Position numbers and translations under genes: made by a program. The notes under the pieces were generated by a model. That model ran no database searches and was not told the origin of the DNA. It saw only the letters and a program-made list of their open reading frames with translations. Positions 59,425 to 64,000 of a stretch of 64,000 nt of DNA are shown in pieces (the first letter of the stretch is position 1; the number at the start of each line of letters is the position of its first letter). Source of the DNA: Sipunculus nudus (taxonomy: Eukaryota; Annelida; Sipuncula; Golfingiida; Sipunculidae). Location: contig CM049306.1 of the NCBI GenBank assembly GCA_026874595.1, positions 77,836,142 to 77,900,141 of the forward strand. The letters are read 5' to 3'.

Positions 59425-60270
59425 GTATACCTATTTGTACTTGTGTTTCAACTTAACAAATAATTGATTTAATAGGCGTAAAAGTTAGTTCCCATGAAGT
59501 TAGCCCAATTGATTGAAAGCTTGAATCGACCAGTACCATTTAAACCTAAGTGAATGAGTTCTTTTCATTAATGAATTAACTCACAAACTTACTCTTCGAG
59601 AATTTAGTAATTTGAATCAATAACTAAGAAATGAATCGTCTTTCTTAATAGTGACCAAGTGATAAAAAAGACAACGATCAGGGGCTAGATTATCTGGATG
59701 AATGTTGTTCTTGTAAGAAACGGATAACTCGGAAAGGATGTTACATTATGGCTTTGACTGATTTACATTAATAGTCGTTTTATTATTATTATTATTGTTT
59801 TGTCATTATTTGTCTGACATAATTTTTTACAAACGCTCAAATACCAATGTATATGACAACAGTCTTTAGGTACACTCATGCATAAAGAAAGATGGTTAAA
59901 TTTTAACTTAAATAACCAATTCTTTCATTTTAGCTGCTACAATATGAGGACTAGTATGCAAGGTCGGTGCGCACCAATGTATGGTGGAAAATGCTGGTAA
60001 GGTTATTTTCATTACTGAACTTGCCTGATCATATCAGTGATGTAGTCCATTTAAAGGAATAATGGGTGAAATCGAGTAACTTTTGGATGTTGAATGAAAC
60101 TTAAAACCATAAGACGTTTTGTTACATTTATTCATATGGAGCCTATTTAAGAAGAATTAAGAATAATAACGTAGGTTAGTACCTTGACATGATAAAGAAC
60201 TGCAAAATAGGGGTAGGCTATGGTGTAGAAGTTTTTTTCAATTATGGTTGTAAAGGTGAAATATTTCTAA
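59425..60270. other. Amidase intron, no gene seen
   Basis: AT-rich. A candidate acceptor (TTTCATTTTAG near 59933) precedes a short stretch ending in GTAAGG near 59997. Its translation does not look like amidase, so I do not call it an exon. Confidence 0.5.
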
Positions 60271-60646
60271 GGGTGCTTTTCCATGTACGCGTTTTGCAAG
60301 CGTTTGCCGCGCGGCATCCGCGCGGCGAAAATCCAGTTAAAAAGCCATGTGCTATTTCCATGTATGCGATTGCCGCGCGGCAAACGCACGCGTCAGTTTT
60401 GGAATCCAGCGGTGCTGGATTTCTGCGTTTGCCGCGCGGCAAACGCATGGGAATTCCGGCTTAATGACGTCACATGTGGGATTTCCCCGTACTCGTATGT
60501 TGAAGTTCGTTCAGCTGTGTCAGGAAGGGATGCGATTGCTGCGCGGCAAACGCATACAAAACGCTCACATGGAAAAGGACTGGCCGCGCGGCAAACGCAT
60601 GCGTTTGACGCGCGGCAGTTTCTGCCGAGCACATGGAAAAGCACCC
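60271..60646. mobile_element. GC-rich palindrome-bearing MITE, 376 bp (PIF/Harbinger-like)
   Basis: Perfect 16-base terminal inverted repeats: GGGTGCTTTTCCATGT at 60271-60286 and its complement at 60631-60646. Each is flanked by TAA (60268-60270 and 60647-60649), a 3-bp target duplication of the TWA type used by PIF/Harbinger elements. The interior is strikingly GC- and CpG-rich in an AT-rich locus. It has at least five variants of a palindromic unit centred on GCCGCGCGGC, with TTTG/CAAA arms. One (about 60424-60445) is a perfect 22-base palindrome. A near-perfect 34-base palindrome lies at about 60581-60614. There is a CRE-type TGACGTCA at 60465-60472. Open frames through it are by-products of the repeats and not genes. 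Confidence 0.85.
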
Positions 60647-61186
60647 TAAGCGTGTAATGTTTTAATTCTCAGATAGTACGTCGAGACGGGAGGCACAGGC
60701 CACCTTTAAATTACGGTCGGTCACTGAGGTCATTCGCGTTCACTTATATCAGTTGACAGATGCAAAGGACCCCTGGGCATGGGTATTTTTGCTTAATTTA
60801 ACATGATATATTGTCTTTGCTTTTTTGGTTGATTAAACACTCGCCATGAAGATATTATGTTCCCCCTTGGTTCTCTTGTTGGTTAGTTGGTCGGCTGGTT
60901 AGTTTTTTTCTCTCTGTTAGTAACTTAACCGAAAAAAAAGATGAAATGGATTTTAGTGAAATGTCGTTGAGGAATAGAAAAATAAAGTATTAAACTATTA
61001 AATACAAGGGTGATACAGGTTTATCCCCTGGTACAAGGGGAGACGGCTCCAGTCATATCTATTGGGCCAGCATTTAATAAAACAACTGACTAAGTGAACA
61101 CGTGTCACTGAAGTCTGAAATTGTGCAGGAAAACAGGAAAGTTTGAATCGTGAATCCTTGGGCGATGGCATATCAGTAAATCGTAT

Positions 61187-61190
<4 letters not shown>

Positions 61191-61262
<72 letters not shown>

Positions 61263-61364
61263 ATATAAAGTTAGGGTATGTTTCTTTTCTCCATATTTTC
61301 ACAGACTAACGGACTAATAGGATTTAAATATTGACCTAATCAATTTTGTCTTATATATATATAT

Positions 61365-61427
<63 letters not shown>
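61191..61427. repeat. Two long (TA)n tracts
   Basis: 61191-61267 and 61351-61427, separated by about 85 bases of ordinary sequence. Both end in ATATAAAGT. They lie in an amidase intron. Confidence 0.95.
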
Positions 61428-61432
<5 letters not shown>

Positions 61433-62136
61433 GGGCTTTAAGTCGGACTGATTCAAGTCAAATATAGGAGACTTCTGATACCGCATTGACAGTGTAAGGC
61501 AATACTTCACTTGTTCATTAACGGTTAATTAAAGGTGCGGCAGTTAGATGAAAAGGGTTCCAGACGACCACCTTGGTTGACAGACTGTCAAGGTCCGTCA
61601 AACCAAGGCCAATGATATCCCCAAAACAGTAAATTTCGTCAGCTTATTCGGCAGATACATGGAGGTAAGAATTGCTTAAGATTTGCATGATGATACAAAC
61701 ATCAGCTGCTGGTTTCTTTAATGATAAGGCTTGAATGTTCAAAGAGGAGCTGTACGAAATACATTTACCGGGACAAAACAAGCCACTGCATCTGTTTGTA
61801 AAAATAAAATACCTTAAATATTTTGATAATTTTAATGGTGTTATGCCCTCCAATTTTGAGTGTGTCCTATTGTATCTAGTTCTAAGAGAAGTAGAAAAAA
61901 CTTTCAGCCAATAACTAAATAATATTTCCCTCTCCTCTGTACATTTCACTCGAAATACACATTTTGTGTTTTAACTCAACAAATATTGTTTAGGAAGGTT
62001 GCCAACCCATCCCCCAATAAAAAATATAATTCTATGTACTGCATATAGCTTATAATGGCGTCGAAAAAATAATGAAGCCTCTTGCTCCTACTAAAGCTTT
62101 ATTATTCAAAAGCCATCTTTTCTTTTTTCCCAACAG

Positions 62137-62293
62137 GAAAACTACAACTTTCATTTCTACATGAAAGCAAGTAATCTTCTTCTGAATCTAAAGAAGGCTT
62201 ATGATAAAGCCCTGGAAACGTACGACGTTTTGTTGATGCCGACGATCAAGTTCAAGGCCACCAAGCTCCCTACCAAGGAACTACCCGCAACTG
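62137..62293 (+). pseudogene. Amidase-signature gene, exon e
   Basis: The acceptor TTCCCAACAG ends at 62136 and the donor GTAAGT starts at 62294. It reads ENYNFHFYMKASNLLLNLKK, then AYDKALETYDVLLMPTIKFK and LPTKELPAT, the C-terminal amidase segment (AKAQNLxRxLRxAYDxAL..YDVLVMPT). Phase in 0, phase out 1. The exons that should follow, and one or more between exons d and e, were not found up to 64000. The gene may run past the window. Confidence 0.8.
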
Positions 62294-63035
62294 GTAAGTG
62301 TTGTTTTTATCAAAAGTATGTAACTTCAAGTAATCAGTAAGCTATATTTGTACGCTTCAGCAGACCCAGTTGTATATTGGACACTTTTAGAAATAAAGAA
62401 TGATATTATTGCGGTTCTTTATAAACGTAGGAGCTGCTTACCGATGTAGAATGTGCACAGAACTTGATCATGGCCAAAACCAGGTCCAGCAGTGTTAGAA
62501 CACCTTATTTAAATCAACCAGAATTCCGAAAGTACTGTTTTAAGAATTTACAATCATACATAAATACAAACTTCTTAGACTTTGGTATTACATGCATTAT
62601 GTTGATCCACGAATATGCATATGCGTACTGCGTCAGAATTATACGGAATCGAATACTCGAGTATTCCTTTCAGCTCAATACAAAGTTGTTATGTCTGATC
62701 GCCATAGTCTGAGCACTGACGAGCCTCTTTTGCACGTAGGCATGAGGACAGAACCAAATATAACAATCTTATTTACTAAGCCAATGTACTATATCCTAGC
62801 TATAATTTCTTGCCTTTTAGTGTATTTTATGAGGACCTGCCTAGCAGCCGCCCTACAGTAATCAAATTTTCGGTCCTTACATTATTCACCTCCTTTCCAC
62901 TGCAATTACTCAAGATAAATTTTGAGTGATTGCCGTGATTCATTTTAAGATAGGAGCCATTTAATAATAAACCCGTAAACATGCACATTAATCCACACGC
63001 AAGTAACTTAGATTTGCATATTTGTTCCTTCATCT
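62294..63035. other. No gene seen after amidase exon e
   Basis: AT-rich. The open stretches at 62464-62712 and 62592-62861 have no amidase similarity and no consensus splice ends that I can support. Confidence 0.5.
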
Positions 63036-63039
63036 ATGT

Positions 63040-64000
63040 TGTTGTGCCTAACAAGGAGAGATGTTACCACCAGCAATCTTTTCTGTGTCGTATGAATCTG
63101 GGTGTCTTTTGGATAACAGCCCATATATCAGGAGTGGCTCAATGTGTTGTGCTGAAAAATTGGATGTCCATAGATCTTGGATCCCTCTATCTCATAATTG
63201 CGACTGGCTGCGCCACCTCCAATACTTTTTGCGTAGTGTCCATCTGTGTTTTTGCCATCTGTTCGTCATAGTGGTTCTTCAATGTATTGGGTTGAAATTG
63301 TGCATGTTCATAGATCCTCCACACCTACATCTCATTAACAAGACTGTTGGCGCCGTCTGCAGTCATTTCCGCGTTGATTTCAACAGTATATTTGCTTTTG
63401 GCGAAAATTGCTCATATCTCAGGAATGGTTCAAGATATTGGTCTGAAATTTGGCATGTCCATCATCTTGGAATGTTTTCTGGTAAACCAGACAGTTCGCG
63501 CCACCCGGTTTGGTAGAATAAATAAATGCCCTTTTCTCAGGAATGACTTGTTACATCTGCTTTAATTTGTCCAAATCCATAGGTCTTGGACTCCTCCATC
63601 TTGTACTCAAGACTGGTGCAGCCACCTGCAATCATTTTCCTGTGGCATCCATCCGTACATCTGCTTGGGGCGAAAATTGCTCATATCTCAGGAGTGGTTT
63701 AAGGTTTTGGTCTAAATTTGGCATGTCCATCCATCTTGGAAAATTTTCTCGTAAACCAGACAGGTGGCAACACCTACCTTCATGTTTCTGTAAAACACAT
63801 TAATGCTCTTTTCTTAGGAATTCGATGCCGTATTGGCCAAAAATTGTGCATGTCTATAGATCTTTGCCAGCTCAATCTTGTACTCAAGACTTGGTGGCGC
63901 CACATCTGCAATCGTTTTCCTATGGCGCCTATATGTTCATGTGCTTTGGGGGAAATTTGGTCATATCTCAGGAATGGTTCAAGATATTGGTCTGAAATTT
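63040..64000 (-). repeat. Tandem array of about 270-285-base units, runs off the window
   Basis: The segment GCGAAAATTGCTCATATCTC followed by AGGA.TGGTT recurs at 63401 and 63670, with related versions near 63117 and 63951. That gives a period of about 270-285 bases. Each unit also has GGCATGTCCATC.ATCTTGGA and GGTAAACCAGACAG. The reverse strand resembles the array at 48.3-48.8 kb, so each unit may be a dimer of the shorter unit there. Several long open frames cross the array but change between units, so I do not regard them as genes. Confidence 0.75.

Noticed and set aside
59933-59997. Candidate additional amidase exon with an AG acceptor and GTAAGG donor
   Set aside because: None of the three frames gives residues resembling the amidase segment expected between exons d and e.
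60189-60657. Long overlapping open frames on both strands (up to 124 codons) in the GC-rich stretch
   Set aside because: They arise from stop-poor, repeated GCCGCGCGGC palindromes inside the inverted-repeat element, and translations on both strands are near mirror copies (AARQTH / CRAAN). No protein family is visible.
63061-63803. Overlapping open frames of 72-151 codons
   Set aside because: They lie in the tandem repeat array, change frame between units and show no family motif.

Overview
The window looks like intergenic and intronic DNA from an animal nuclear genome. It is AT-rich, has GT-AG introns, LINE, SINE, LTR and DNA-transposon relics, long (TA)n tracts, and no compact operon-like gene packing. 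A lophotrochozoan, probably a mollusc, is my best guess. The basis is a locally expanded GT11 fucosyltransferase family and short repeats (for example around 38.47-39.26 kb) that I associate from memory with mollusc genomes. I could not test this by search.

Two host gene systems are recognisable. The first is a tandem array of alpha-1,2-fucosyltransferase-like genes (family GT11), all on the minus strand between 14.2 and 42.0 kb. One copy, at 32923-33876, has an uninterrupted reading frame with all expected motifs. The other five (14.3-15.1, 21.8-22.1, 26.9-27.0, 29.2-30.2 and 41.1-42.0 kb) are truncated or mutated. The second is an amidase-signature gene on the plus strand at 55.77-62.29 kb, seen as five separated exons. 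It lacks a normal cis-serine motif and carries an in-frame stop, so it is probably decaying.

The window is a mosaic of segmental duplications. Bases 1-8640 correspond in the same order to 45.76-55.69 kb: a cysteine-cluster ORF relic, a tRNA-like module, a Tigger/pogo transposase relic, a dispersed repeat, a tRNA-derived SINE and a Ty3/gypsy fossil. A second duplication pairs about 12.8-21.85 kb with about 30.5-37.99 kb, each half carrying one fucosyltransferase copy and its flanks. Shorter blocks recur at 22.2-23.4, 27.05-28.1 and 39.9-40.5 kb, giving repeated gene-plus-spacer units.

Mobile elements also interrupt the array. An L1/Tx1-like LINE (23.4-26.9 kb, minus) sits inside the N-terminal codons of one fucosyltransferase copy, and its 3' part, with most of that gene, is missing. 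Two non-autonomous inverted-repeat elements stand out. One at 2278-2629 is absent from the paired duplicate, which gives its empty site. The other, at 60271-60646, is a GC-rich element built from repeated GCCGCGCGGC palindromes. The gypsy fossil (about 7.6-10.41 kb) keeps a 3' LTR and is long dead.

The remainder (10.4-12.2, 42.2-45.4, 57.2-59.0 and 62.3-63.0 kb) shows no gene I can support. Tandem arrays occur at 17.3-18.7, 38.5-39.3, 48.3-50.3 and 63.0-64.0 kb. I see no RNA gene proper and no CRISPR array.
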